Assembly (NCBI RefSeq): GCF_023893635.1
Contig: NZ_JAMWYK010000001.1
Coordinates: forward strand, 1-64,000
DNA: 64,000 nucleotides
Direction of reading: 5' to 3'
Source of the DNA: Fructobacillus apis
GTDB taxonomy: Bacteria > Bacillota > Bacilli > Lactobacillales > Lactobacillaceae
Every line of letters starts with the position of its first letter. Position 1 is the stretch's first letter. Of this stretch, positions 19,174 through 27,260 are shown piece by piece. A model generated the notes under the pieces. The model was not told the DNA's origin and searched no databases. It worked only from the letters and a program-made list of their open reading frames with translations. The position numbers and the translations under genes are program-made.

Positions 19174-19644
19174 ATGCCCCGTAATTTAAAAGAAGAACTC
19201 GTATTTATGCTGGTGATGGCCGGCTTGATGGTCCTTGGAATGTCCATCTACAACGTTTACCTCGCACAGGGAATTGACGAACGTTTCTGGTCTGAAATCA
19301 TCTTTGGCTACCCAATCGCATTGGCCGTTGCCATGTTGCTTGACGGCTTCTTGGTTGGGCCAATCGCCAAGGGAATCGCCTTCAAAGCTATCATCCCAAA
19401 GTACAAGGAAAAGAGCCCAATCAAGATTGGGCTCACCATTTCCGTGTTGATGGTACTCGGCATGGTGACGTGCATGTCACTGTTCGGTGTCCTCATCAAC
19501 GGCCAAGCCGTCTCAATGTACGGCCACGCCTGGATCATGAACTTGATTGTCGCCCTTCCCTTGCAGCTCATCGTCGTTGCGCCAATCGCACGCGCTGTTC
19601 TTGGCAAGGTGCAGGCCAAGGCGGATAACGCGTCTGCAGTATAA
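19174..19644 (+). CDS. DUF2798-type four-helix membrane protein
   Basis: The 156-residue protein has four clear hydrophobic segments (about residues 10-32, 45-65, 85-107 and 120-145), arranged as two similar halves each starting after a charged stretch, as in DUF2798 proteins. Function unknown. The start has a strong AAAGGAG site. It lies 97 nt after the ammonium transporter in the same direction. A TGCTAGAGT extended -10 at about 19140-19148 suggests its own promoter. A long hairpin follows downstream. The family call is from general resemblance. Confidence 0.7.
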   Translation: MPRNLKEELVFMLVMAGLMVLGMSIYNVYLAQGIDERFWSEIIFGYPIALAVAMLLDGFLVGPIAKGIAFKAIIPKYKEKSPIKIGLTISVLMVLGMVTCMSLFGVLINGQAVSMYGHAWIMNLIVALPLQLIVVAPIARAVLGKVQAKADNASAV

Positions 19645-19709
19645 AGATGACGAGACTGTTCAACTACACAATTAAAGTTAAACAGTCACCACCAACACAT
19701 CACCACACA

Positions 19710-19769
19710 AAAAAGCCCACAGAACCGTTATTCATGGAAACCATGTCTAATCATGCTGTGGGCTTTTTA
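19710..19769. terminator. Terminator after the DUF2798 gene
   Basis: A 13-bp stem (19710-19722 with 19756-19768) encloses a 33-nt loop that can itself fold; T-run on both strands. It also faces the small gene at 19856-20020. Confidence 0.8.
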
Positions 19770-19855
19770 TCTGAGGTTTATGGGTCAGCATTCGATACAT
19801 CATCAAACGATGTAGCCGGCTCTGATCCAAGGCCAAGTGTGAAATAATCAGGTGC

Positions 19856-20020
19856 TTATGAGCAGCCCTTCTTGTCGCAGATTGCGGCGTAGGCAGATTC
19901 GACGAACATACCACCAGCCATCACGTACATCGCAAGCATCATCTGCATGGTTGCCGTGAGGTAGAACGTGTAGGCCCAAACCAAGGCCATCACAATTTTG
20001 AATGCACGGTTAAATGTCAT
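19856..20020 (-). CDS. 54-residue membrane peptide with a cysteine-containing tail
   Basis: A short gene read from the minus strand: MTFNRAFKIVMALVWAYTFY at the start and CDKKGCS at the end. Residues 8-40 form a long hydrophobic stretch rich in Met and Ala (one long or two short helices), and the tail carries two Cys. The ATG is preceded by AGAGGGGAGAA, a good ribosome binding site. It is divergent from the multicopper oxidase gene, with 147 nt between the two starts. Met and Cys could bind copper, but that is speculation from the neighbour. I do not recognise a family. Confidence 0.65.
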   Translation of the reverse strand: MTFNRAFKIVMALVWAYTFYLTATMQMMLAMYVMAGGMFVESAYAAICDKKGCS

Positions 20021-20112
20021 TTTCGATTCTCCCCTCTGTTATTTTGGCTTTCTCGCCTCTATGAGCATACCACGATATAAGATGGCAATAAAGTTTATTT
20101 AGTCTATTTCTA

Positions 20113-20141
20113 ATGACAAACCATGGGGCATTCTGTATACT
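20113..20141 (+). promoter_or_regulatory. Promoter of the multicopper oxidase gene
   Basis: ATGACA (20113-20118), a 17-nt spacer and TATACT (20136-20141), 26 nt before the start codon. A palindromic-like CCATGG lies in the spacer. Confidence 0.75.
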
Positions 20142-20167
20142 ACCAATAGACCAATTTGGAGGGAAAT

Positions 20168-21715
20168 ATGACAAAAGAACAGCAAGTCTACAACGACTAC
20201 TTTTTCAACGAGTCAGCCTATGACTACCACGACGGCGGTTACATCCCATTGGAAGTTCACGAAGCAGCACCTTCACCTTTGAACATTCCAACGGTTTTGC
20301 AACCAGACAAAGAAACAGAAAACGAAGTCTGGATGACCGTCCACGCGCAACCCGGCGAAACGCAAATCTTGCCTGGTGCTAAAACCAAGACCTGGGGTTA
20401 CAACCAAAGTCTATTGGGACAAACTATTGTTTTCCATAGCGGAAAGACTTATCACGTTACGTTAAAGAATAGTTTGCCTGAATTGACGACGTTCCACTGG
20501 CACGGATTGGACGTACCTGGTCCCTTCATCGACGGTGGATGTCACGCCCCTGTTTACCCGGGTGAATCAAAGGAAATCACTTTCACGGTGAACCAGGAAG
20601 CCGCAACGACTTGGTTGCACGCCCACCCATGTCCTTTGACTGGTTGGGTCGTCTGGCACGGTTTGGCTGCCATGGCCTACGTGAAGGACGAACACGAAGC
20701 CTCATTGCCATTGCCACGCAACTACGGTGTCGATGACATCCCTGTTGTTTTGCAAGATCGTCGCTTCCACGAAGATAACCAATGGGATTACGATGAAGAT
20801 TACGATCCCGACGGAACGGCTGGTCCAACGGCCATGTTGAACGGAACGGTTAACCCTACTTTCGACGTCACGACACAAAAGTTGCGCGTTCGCTTCTTGG
20901 ACGGCTCTAATCGTCGCGAATGGCGTTTGCACTTATCTGACGACCTCGTGATGACGCAAATCGCTGGGGATGGTGGTTTGTTACCAGAGCCCGTAAAGAT
21001 GACGAAGTTCATGATCACCTGTGCCGAACGTGCTGAATTCATCCTTGATTTCAAGGACTACAAGCCTGGCGACGAAGTAAAGCTCTACTCTGACGATGTT
21101 CCAATTTTGACTTTCAACATCAAGGAATTCGCAGAAGACAACACGGAATTGCCTGAAGTGTTGAACGAAATCAACTATCCTGAACCAGACAAGGACGATT
21201 TGATTCACCAAGTTGTCTTGTCAGGAACAGACGAAGAAGTTGGCATCAACGGTAAGAAGTTCGGAATGATGCGCATCGACGACCGCCAAGAACTTGGTAA
21301 GTCCGAATACTGGGACATCACGAACACGAACGACTGCTGTGGTGGAATGTTGCACCCTTACCACATGCATGGTGGTTCATTCCAGATCGTTTCTCGTAAC
21401 GGTGAAGCGCCCTACCCTAACGAAATGGGATTGAAGGACACGGTTTCCGTTAACCCTGGTGAAACGGTCCGCATTAAGATGCGCTTCAACTACGAAGGTG
21501 TCTTCATGTACCACTGCCACATCATCGAACACGAAGATGGTGGTATGATGGCTCAAATGCAGGTCTACACGCAGGAGAACCCTTACAAGAAGTACGATTT
21601 GATGCCAATGCACACGTTGATGAACGCACTTGCGGAAGAACGTGGCTGCAAGGTTGAAGAATTGAAGATTTCAGCCCTTGATTCATACAAGAAGATGGGC
21701 ATGGACATGTGTTAA
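20168..21715 (+). CDS. Multicopper oxidase (laccase/CueO/CotA-like), no signal peptide
   Basis: The protein has 515 residues; the start is ATG 20168, because GGAGGG at 20158-20163 fits it and the upstream TTG does not. All copper-site motifs are present: HWHG at residues 110-113, HAH at 151-153 in the second motif, HPYHMHGG near residue 400 and HCHIIEHEDGGMM near 460. Such enzymes oxidise phenols, bilirubin-like substrates, Cu(I) or Mn(II) and reduce oxygen to water. No signal peptide or Tat motif is visible, so it should stay in the cytosol. The tail ends GMDMC. Codon choice is very regular, which suggests high expression. It has a strong promoter and terminator of its own. Substrate cannot be told from sequence. 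Confidence 0.92.
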   Translation: MTKEQQVYNDYFFNESAYDYHDGGYIPLEVHEAAPSPLNIPTVLQPDKETENEVWMTVHAQPGETQILPGAKTKTWGYNQSLLGQTIVFHSGKTYHVTLKNSLPELTTFHWHGLDVPGPFIDGGCHAPVYPGESKEITFTVNQEAATTWLHAHPCPLTGWVVWHGLAAMAYVKDEHEASLPLPRNYGVDDIPVVLQDRRFHEDNQWDYDEDYDPDGTAGPTAMLNGTVNPTFDVTTQKLRVRFLDGSNRREWRLHLSDDLVMTQIAGDGGLLPEPVKMTKFMITCAERAEFILDFKDYKPGDEVKLYSDDVPILTFNIKEFAEDNTELPEVLNEINYPEPDKDDLIHQVVLSGTDEEVGINGKKFGMMRIDDRQELGKSEYWDITNTNDCCGGMLHPYHMHGGSFQIVSRNGEAPYPNEMGLKDTVSVNPGETVRIKMRFNYEGVFMYHCHIIEHEDGGMMAQMQVYTQENPYKKYDLMPMHTLMNALAEERGCKVEELKISALDSYKKMGMDMC

Positions 21716-21733
21716 GAATCAAATGTCAAAGTC

Positions 21734-21766
21734 AAAGCCGTTGGCGTTACAGCCCACGGCTTTTTG
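21734..21766 (+). terminator. Terminator of the multicopper oxidase gene
   Basis: AAAGCCGT pairs with ACGGCTTT, with extra GG/CC pairs inside, followed by T residues. Confidence 0.8.
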
Positions 21767-21842
21767 CTTACAAACTTGTTAGCATCTGCCCCACTCGCTT
21801 TGTCTTATAATGTAGTCATCAAAGCATAAAGGAGAATGAAAC

Positions 21843-22151
21843 ATGCTTATTTCAACAACAGAAAACATCGGTAAGGATTACGAAGTGCTCGGCGAAGTGT
21901 TCGGTGTGACGACTCAGTCACGTGACTTCGTTAGCAACTTTGGTGCCAGCTTGAAGAACCTCGTCGGAGGCGAAATCAAGGGCTACACGGAGATGTTGCA
22001 CACGTCCCGTGAAGAAGCCATCGGCCGGATGGTGGACGAAGCTACGGCCAAAGGTGCCGACGCCATCGTCATGATGCGTTTTGACTCAGGTTCAATTGGC
22101 AATGACATGCAATCTGTTGTGGCCTATGGAACAGCTGTGAAGTTCAACTAA
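21843..22151 (+). CDS. YbjQ-family (UPF0145) small protein
   Basis: The 102-residue protein has the full-length pattern of the UPF0145/YbjQ family: a start of type ISTTENI, then [15 protein letters not shown], and the helix [25 protein letters not shown]. The family forms pentamers and its function is not established; a heavy-metal-binding role has been suggested for relatives. It has a strong AAAGGAG site and is a single-gene unit between terminators. The position after a multicopper oxidase could hint at metal handling, but only weakly. Confidence 0.88.
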   Translation: MLISTTENIGKDYEVLGEVFGVTTQSRDFVSNFGASLKNLVGGEIKGYTEMLHTSREEAIGRMVDEATAKGADAIVMMRFDSGSIGNDMQSVVAYGTAVKFN

Positions 22152-22171
22152 CCTTTGATTCTTAGTCAAGT

Positions 22172-22209
22172 AAAAAAGCACCTCAATCATCATGATTGAG
22201 GTGCTTTTT
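22172..22209. terminator. Bidirectional terminator between the ybjQ-like gene and phnE2
   Basis: A perfect long stem (22172-22190 with 22192-22209) with A and T runs on both sides. Confidence 0.9.
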
Positions 22210-22274
22210 GTATGTGTGCTTATTTAACGGGCATGTTCGGGTCGGACTTTTCCAGTCATCTTCCCTTCCAGTCC

Positions 22275-23066
22275 TTAAATCAACTTTTTACGGATTTGAC
22301 CAGAGATTAAGTCGATGATGGTCACCATCACGACGATCCCAATCAGGATAATTCCAACTCGTGACCAAGCACGGGCGGACAAAGCGAAGATCAACGGCGC
22401 ACCGATTCCACCGGCACCCACGATACCAAGAATGGCAGCGGAACGCACGGCAATTTCGAAACGGTAAAGCGTGTAGTTGATGAACTCTGGCAAGACTTCT
22501 GGGAAGGTTGCCACGCTCAACATGGCGAGCTTTGAACCACCAGCGGCCTTGATTCCTTCGTTGGCACCCTTGTCCACGTTTTCAATCCCTTCTGAGAAGA
22601 GCTTTCCCATCATACCAATGGAGTGAACGGCCAAGGCCAGGACACCTGCGTAGGCACCAGGTCCAACGGCCTTCGTGAACATGATGGCCAACACGATCTG
22701 TGGGAACACACGGATGAAGGTCAAGAAGAACTTGGCCAATCCTGAGTGAACCGAGATGAACTTCTTGCTTGTTTTGGCGGCAATGAAAGCGATTGGAACG
22801 GCCAAGAAGGCTGAGATAAAGGTTCCCAAGAAGGCGATGGCCAGCGTTTCAAGCAAGGCGGAAAGCAAATCTTCCCCATCACCCGTATAAACGTATGACC
22901 AGTCCGGGTGAACCAATCCCTTCACGATGGCACCGAAGACCTCACCGGCCGTATCTTTCACACCAGTGAGCGGTACCCCTGAAAAGGCCCAACCGAAGAG
23001 CAAAATCAAAGCGATGGCGATGGCCCAGCGCTTTATTAACTGTGTACGATTCTTTTGAACAATCAT
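22275..23066 (-). CDS. phnE: Phosphonate-type ABC transporter permease 2
   Basis: The 263-residue permease has an N-terminal helix (about 13-30) followed by a five-helix transport domain. The coupling-loop motif is EGIENVDKGANEGIKAAGGSK and the ending GIVGAGGIGAPL is typical of PhnE. It shares a start/stop ATGA overlap with phnE1 and is the last gene of phnD-phnC-phnE1-phnE2. It should pair with PhnE1 to form the membrane channel of a phosphonate or phosphate-ester importer. No C-P lyase or other phosphonate-degrading gene is nearby, so the true substrate is open. Confidence 0.9.
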   Translation of the reverse strand: MIVQKNRTQLIKRWAIAIALILLFGWAFSGVPLTGVKDTAGEVFGAIVKGLVHPDWSYVYTGDGEDLLSALLETLAIAFLGTFISAFLAVPIAFIAAKTSKKFISVHSGLAKFFLTFIRVFPQIVLAIMFTKAVGPGAYAGVLALAVHSIGMMGKLFSEGIENVDKGANEGIKAAGGSKLAMLSVATFPEVLPEFINYTLYRFEIAVRSAAILGIVGAGGIGAPLIFALSARAWSRVGIILIGIVVMVTIIDLISGQIRKKLI

Positions 23067-23845
23067 GCGGACAATGCCTCCCGGAGTCGGTTTGAAAGGA
23101 AGTCAACGAGCACAACCACAACCAAGATGGCCAGGATAACGACGGCCGTCCGGTCATAGCGGAGTGATTCCAAGGTCGTGTTCAAGTAGAGACCGATTCC
23201 ACCGGCTCCCAAGTAACCCAAAATCGTTGAAGCACGAACGTTCAATTCCAACGTGTAAAGGAAGAAACCGAGGTAGTACTTGAAGATTTGGGGCACGATG
23301 GCGAAGATGGCCATCTGAATCTTCGTGGCCCCCGCCGCCTTCAAGGCTTCGAGTTGGCCCTTGTCAATGGTTTCGATGGCTTCGTAGAGCAACTTGAACA
23401 TCATACCCATTGAGAAGACGGTCAAGGCGCAAACACCGGAGAAGGCACCGATTCCAAAGACCGCAACGAACAAGGCGGCCAAGAGCATTTCAGGCAATGA
23501 GCGCATGAGGTTCAAGACCAATCGGATAGCCAATCGGATGTACTTGTTCTTCACGATTTTCTTGTAGGCCAAGAAAGCGAGCGGAACGGCTAAGAGACAG
23601 CCGACCAACGTTCCAACCAAGGCCATTTGAATGGTCTGGAGGAGCGGCGTGATGATGGCTGGCAAGTAAGACCAGTCCGGGTGCAGCATCTTATAAACAA
23701 GATCCATGAATTGGTCACCGGAAAAGGGCTGCCCCACCCCAGTGAAGTCCGCTGACATCAAGATGACAAGCGTGAAGGCTAAGAACGTGAAGTAACCTTT
23801 CAAGTGCCATTCCTTGATGAAGGGACGCTTTGGCTGTTCAACCAT
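23063..23845 (-). CDS. phnE: Phosphonate-type ABC transporter permease 1
   Basis: A 260-residue integral membrane permease. Features are an N-terminal helix at about 17-33, a periplasmic-type segment with HPDWSYLP, then transport helices with coupling motif EAIETIDKGQLEALKAAGATK and the GYLGAGGIGLYL ending. It is a paralogue of the next gene, and the HPDWSY segment is shared by both. Its start overlaps the phnC stop by one base, showing tight translational coupling. It forms the channel together with the second permease. Confidence 0.9.
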   Translation of the reverse strand: MVEQPKRPFIKEWHLKGYFTFLAFTLVILMSADFTGVGQPFSGDQFMDLVYKMLHPDWSYLPAIITPLLQTIQMALVGTLVGCLLAVPLAFLAYKKIVKNKYIRLAIRLVLNLMRSLPEMLLAALFVAVFGIGAFSGVCALTVFSMGMMFKLLYEAIETIDKGQLEALKAAGATKIQMAIFAIVPQIFKYYLGFFLYTLELNVRASTILGYLGAGGIGLYLNTTLESLRYDRTAVVILAILVVVVLVDFLSNRLREALSA

Positions 23846-24603
23846 TACTTGTCCCCCTTCTCAGCGTAGATGGCTTGGAAGTCTTCCTTCTTCACGTTTT
23901 CAATCTTTTCGTCGTAGACGAGCTTTCCGGCCTTCAAACCGATGATGCGCGTCGCGTAAGCCATGGCGAGTTCAACGGAGTGCAAGTTGGCCAAAACGGT
24001 AATACCGTCTTCTTGGTTCAATCGCTTCAAGTCGTCCATCACAACCAAGGTCGTCTTTGGGTCCAAACCAGAAACGGGTTCGTCGGCCAAAATCACGTTT
24101 GGTTCCTGCATCATGGCACGGGCGATTCCAACACGTTGTTGCTGTCCACCGGACAATTCGTCGGCCTTGTTGTAGTACTTTTCAAGCATGTTGACGCGCT
24201 TCAAGTTTTCAGCAGCGCGTTCGTAATCTTCCTTCTTAAAGAGACCAAGCGCTGAGCGAATTGTTGAGTAGTAACCCACGCGGCCGTTCAACACGTTCCG
24301 GATAACGGATGAGCGCTTTACCAAGTTATAGTTCTGGAAGATCATCGCGATGGAACGACGGATGTGGCGCACGCGCTTTCCTTGTGCATCCGTAATGTTT
24401 TGGCCATCCACAAAGATGCGTCCCGTTGAGGCCGTGATCAAACGGTTCAACGCACGCAAGAGCGTTGACTTCCCCGCTCCTGACAGTCCAACAACGACGA
24501 CGAATTCACCGGATTCGATATCCAAGTTGATGTCATCAAGCCCCTTCACGCCAGTCTTGTAAACCTTCGTGAGGTGTTCTACCTTAATCGTACCTTTAGT
24601 CAT
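23845..24603 (-). CDS. phnC: Phosphonate-type ABC transporter ATP-binding protein
   Basis: A 252-residue ATPase with Walker A GLSGAGKST (about residues 38-46), Q-loop in MIFQNYNLVKRSSV, signature LSGGQQQRVGIARA and Walker B VILADEP. The phrase LVKRSSVIRNVLNGRVGY is typical of PhnC. It energises the importer from the cytosolic side. The AAGGAAT ribosome binding site is good. It lies 35 nt after phnD and overlaps phnE1 by one base. Confidence 0.93.
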   Translation of the reverse strand: MTKGTIKVEHLTKVYKTGVKGLDDINLDIESGEFVVVVGLSGAGKSTLLRALNRLITASTGRIFVDGQNITDAQGKRVRHIRRSIAMIFQNYNLVKRSSVIRNVLNGRVGYYSTIRSALGLFKKEDYERAAENLKRVNMLEKYYNKADELSGGQQQRVGIARAMMQEPNVILADEPVSGLDPKTTLVVMDDLKRLNQEDGITVLANLHSVELAMAYATRIIGLKAGKLVYDEKIENVKKEDFQAIYAEKGDK

Positions 24604-24638
24604 GTTTATTCCTTTATCCCTTTGCCCACTAAGTGTGC

Positions 24639-25583
24639 TTACTTAATCTTTGAGACGGTGTCGCTGTACTCACGAATGCGGTCGAAGTTTGAATCCTTTG
24701 AATCCAGGATGCCGGCCCATGAGTAAATCTTGTTGAAGATTTCGGAACCTTCCTTTGATTCAGCGACTTCCTTCATGGCCGTCTTGATCGTTTGCGTATC
24801 CTTTTCCGAGATATCCTTACGCAAGGTAATCGTATCGTTTGGAATTGGCTTCGTGTATTCGATGACGCGCGTTTCGTTAAACACGTTTGGCTTGTCCTTT
24901 TGCACAATGCTACGGGCTGCTTCAATAACGAAGGCGGCGTCCGTGTCACCGTTCAAGACGGACAAGAGACCTTGGTCGTGTCCCTTCACCTGAACCAGGT
25001 TGGCGTCCTTGACCACGTTTACACCCTGCTTGTAGAGTGTCGCAACGGGATAAATATAACCTGAAGTGGAGTTGGCGGATTGCACGGCAATCTTCTTTCC
25101 CTTCAAGTCCTTTACTGATTTAATGTTTGAATCTTTTTTAACGACAATCATCGAACGGTATGAATCAGTCAATTCATTACTCAATTCCGATGTGTTCTCA
25201 TTCTTTGTCTTATAACGGGCGGATTGCAGAATAACCTTTGCCCCGTATTGCTTGTGGGCGTTCAAGTAACCGTCGGGTGACAAGAAGCCCATGTCCACCT
25301 TCTTTGATCCCATTGCTTCCAACATCGTGTTGTAGTTTGTCGCAACAGACACGTGAACGGGTACGCCGAGCTTTTTTTCCAGAAGCGCTTCCAGTGGCTT
25401 TGCCTTGGCAAGCATCGTGTCAGCTTGAACGGAAGGAATGAACTGGATGTTCAATTCCTTCATTGAAATCGTGGCGGCTGCGTTTCTTTGCGTGCTTTGC
25501 TTTGGCATGACGTGGCTTTTGACGCCATAGTAACCAAAGACAACAATCACAAAACCAGCAATCGCTAGGATCATTTTCTTCAT
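24639..25583 (-). CDS. phnD: Phosphonate-type substrate-binding protein, membrane-anchored
   Basis: A 314-residue binding protein of the PhnD family: LNIQFIPSVQADTMLAKAKPL near residues 44-64, then MGSKKVDMGFLSPDGYLNA and DLKGKKIAVQSANSTSGYIYP. It delivers ligand to the PhnE permeases. The N terminus has a hydrophobic helix (about residues 4-22) without a lipobox cysteine, so it seems to be held by an uncleaved helix or cleaved by signal peptidase I. Most Gram-positive relatives are lipoproteins, so this is unusual. First gene of the operon, behind a good promoter. Confidence 0.88.
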   Translation of the reverse strand: MKKMILAIAGFVIVVFGYYGVKSHVMPKQSTQRNAAATISMKELNIQFIPSVQADTMLAKAKPLEALLEKKLGVPVHVSVATNYNTMLEAMGSKKVDMGFLSPDGYLNAHKQYGAKVILQSARYKTKNENTSELSNELTDSYRSMIVVKKDSNIKSVKDLKGKKIAVQSANSTSGYIYPVATLYKQGVNVVKDANLVQVKGHDQGLLSVLNGDTDAAFVIEAARSIVQKDKPNVFNETRVIEYTKPIPNDTITLRKDISEKDTQTIKTAMKEVAESKEGSEIFNKIYSWAGILDSKDSNFDRIREYSDTVSKIK

Positions 25584-25644
25584 GATGGGTTATTCCTATA
25601 TCCTTTTCATTAAATAAAGATAAGTTCTTTTCGACAACTTTTAT

Positions 25645-25673
25645 ATTATCCCGTATATAAGACGAATTATCAA
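25645..25673 (-). promoter_or_regulatory. Promoter of the phnDCEE operon
   Basis: On the minus strand TTGATA (25668-25673), a 17-nt spacer and GATAAT (25645-25650), with the phnD start about 60 nt downstream. No PhoP box was recognised. Confidence 0.65.
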
Positions 25674-25851
25674 CCCTATCATCCGGTTTAAAGGACGTCT
25701 TTCCGGTCTTTATTGCCATAATCTTCTCATAAACAGACATTAACGTTCGGCTTTTAATGGATAAAAGGTTGTTTTTCATAAATTGAATTTCGGAAAATGG
25801 CTTGGGACGGGGGTTTGGGATTTTCTGTTCGATTTTCTTTCAGGTCAATAA

Positions 25852-25876
25852 AAAAACCGACATCTCGGTCGGTTTC
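25852..25876 (-). terminator. Terminator of proBA
   Basis: AAACCGAC (25854-25861) pairs with GTCGGTTT (25868-25875) around a 6-nt loop. Flanking A and T runs allow action on both strands. Confidence 0.75.
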
Positions 25877-25953
25877 TTGTCTTATTTAAAGTGAGAATAA
25901 GGTCAGGTATTTAAGGCAGGCGCCAAAGTTTGGTATTTAAAGCGGGGGTCCAA

Positions 25954-26037
25954 GTCACCCCCGCACCTGCCCACTATTGAAACCCGGCGAATTTAAACCT
26001 AGGCGTCTCAAGGCAAAGTCAACCCCGCACCTGCCCT
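25954..26037. repeat. Duplicated 19-nt segment covering the proA 3' end
   Basis: The segment 26019-26037, which contains the last codons and stop of proA, recurs with one change at about 25954-25972, inside the downstream gap. Nearby GTATTTAA(G/A)GC strings also recur (about 25910 and 25935). It looks like the scar of small tandem duplications after the stop codon. Confidence 0.55.
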
Positions 26038-27260
26038 TCACCAAACACCTCGTATTTGATGGTGGTGAGAGCCTCTAATCCCATTGGGCCGCGAGCATGG
26101 AGTTTCTGCGTCGAAATCCCGATCTCCGCCCCAAAGCCGAACTCGAAGCCATCCGTGAAGCGGGACGACACGTTTTGGTACAACACGGCCGCATCAATCT
26201 GGTTCATAAAGGCCGCAACGTTTTCCGCCTGTTTACTCAGGATGGTTTCCGAATGGTGCGTGGTGTGCGCGTTAATCCAGTCGATGGCTTCGTCCAGGTC
26301 GGCGACCACGCGAACGCCCATGATGAGGTCGTTGTATTCCGTGTCCCAGTCTTCATCCGTTGCTTGCTTTAAGCGGCCGTCGATGGCAACAGCGGCCTCG
26401 TCCCCTCTCAGCTCAACGCCCTTTTGAATTAAGGCGTCGGCGATACGAGGCAAGAAGTCTGCCGCAATGCTTTCGTGAATCAGCAGTTTCTCAGCAGCGT
26501 TGCAGACGGAAGGCTTCTGCGTCTTCGCGTTCACAATCACCTTGATCGCCTGGTCGAAGTCCGCGCTCTCGTCCACGAAGATGTGCGTGTTTCCAGCACC
26601 CGTTTCAATCACGGGAACCGTCGCGTTCTGCACAACGAAGTCGATGAAACGGGCGGAACCGCGCGGAATGAGGACATCCACGTACTCACGCAGGTGCAAC
26701 AATTCGTTCACGGAGTCGTGGGACGTGTCTTCGATGAGCTGGATGATGTTTTCGTCGTAGCCGGCTTCTTTGAGCACGCTGCGCATCACCTGCACAAGCG
26801 CGATGTTCGATTGGATGGCTTCCTTTCCACCACGTAGAATTACCGCGTTTCCGGACTTGATGGCCAGAGCCGCCGCGTCAACGGTCACGTTCGGACGCGC
26901 TTCGTAAACCATGGCGAGTACGCCGAGCGGCACCGTCTTCTTAACAATCTTAAAGCCAGTTGGATGTGTCCACTCTGGATAGGGAGCGGCGAGCGGGTCC
27001 TTCAATTCAGCCAGTTCCCGCAGCGATACCTGGATGTCGGCCAGCACGTCTTCGGACAACGTCAGGCGGTTCTTCATTGGCTCGGTCAATTCACTGGCTT
27101 TGGCGAGATCCAGGGCGTTTGCTTGAATGATGACGTCCTGCTGTTGGCTCACGTTTGAAGCAAGCAGCTCGAGGAGCTGGTTGCGTTTTTCAATGGATAG
27201 TCCCTGCACCTGACGCGACGCCAGCTTCGCGCGACGTCCGATTTCTTGTACATTAAGCAT
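26019..27260 (-). CDS. proA: Gamma-glutamyl phosphate reductase
   Basis: A 413-residue enzyme that reduces gamma-glutamyl phosphate with NADPH, the second step of proline synthesis. The catalytic cysteine lies in QKPSVCNAAEKLL, and the family stretches MVYEARPNVTVDAAALAIKSGN and ETGAGNTHIFVD are intact. The start is the ATG at 27260, because TTGGAGGAC fits it; that makes an 8-nt overlap with proB. ProB and ProA act together on an unstable intermediate, so the coupling makes sense. Transcription ends in the gap at 25852-26018. Confidence 0.96.
   Translation of the reverse strand: MLNVQEIGRRAKLASRQVQGLSIEKRNQLLELLASNVSQQQDVIIQANALDLAKASELTEPMKNRLTLSEDVLADIQVSLRELAELKDPLAAPYPEWTHPTGFKIVKKTVPLGVLAMVYEARPNVTVDAAALAIKSGNAVILRGGKEAIQSNIALVQVMRSVLKEAGYDENIIQLIEDTSHDSVNELLHLREYVDVLIPRGSARFIDFVVQNATVPVIETGAGNTHIFVDESADFDQAIKVIVNAKTQKPSVCNAAEKLLIHESIAADFLPRIADALIQKGVELRGDEAAVAIDGRLKQATDEDWDTEYNDLIMGVRVVADLDEAIDWINAHTTHHSETILSKQAENVAAFMNQIDAAVLYQNVSSRFTDGFEFGFGAEIGISTQKLHARGPMGLEALTTIKYEVFGEGQVRG

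Noticed and set aside
19647-19847. Plus-strand 66-codon frame after the DUF2798 gene.
   Set aside because: It is mostly made of the terminator hairpin and shows no family or good ribosome binding site.
25584-25779. Minus-strand ORF of up to 119 codons upstream of phnD (start 25779).
   Set aside because: It has no ribosome binding site, overlaps phnD in another frame and spans the phn promoter; probably chance in a leader region.
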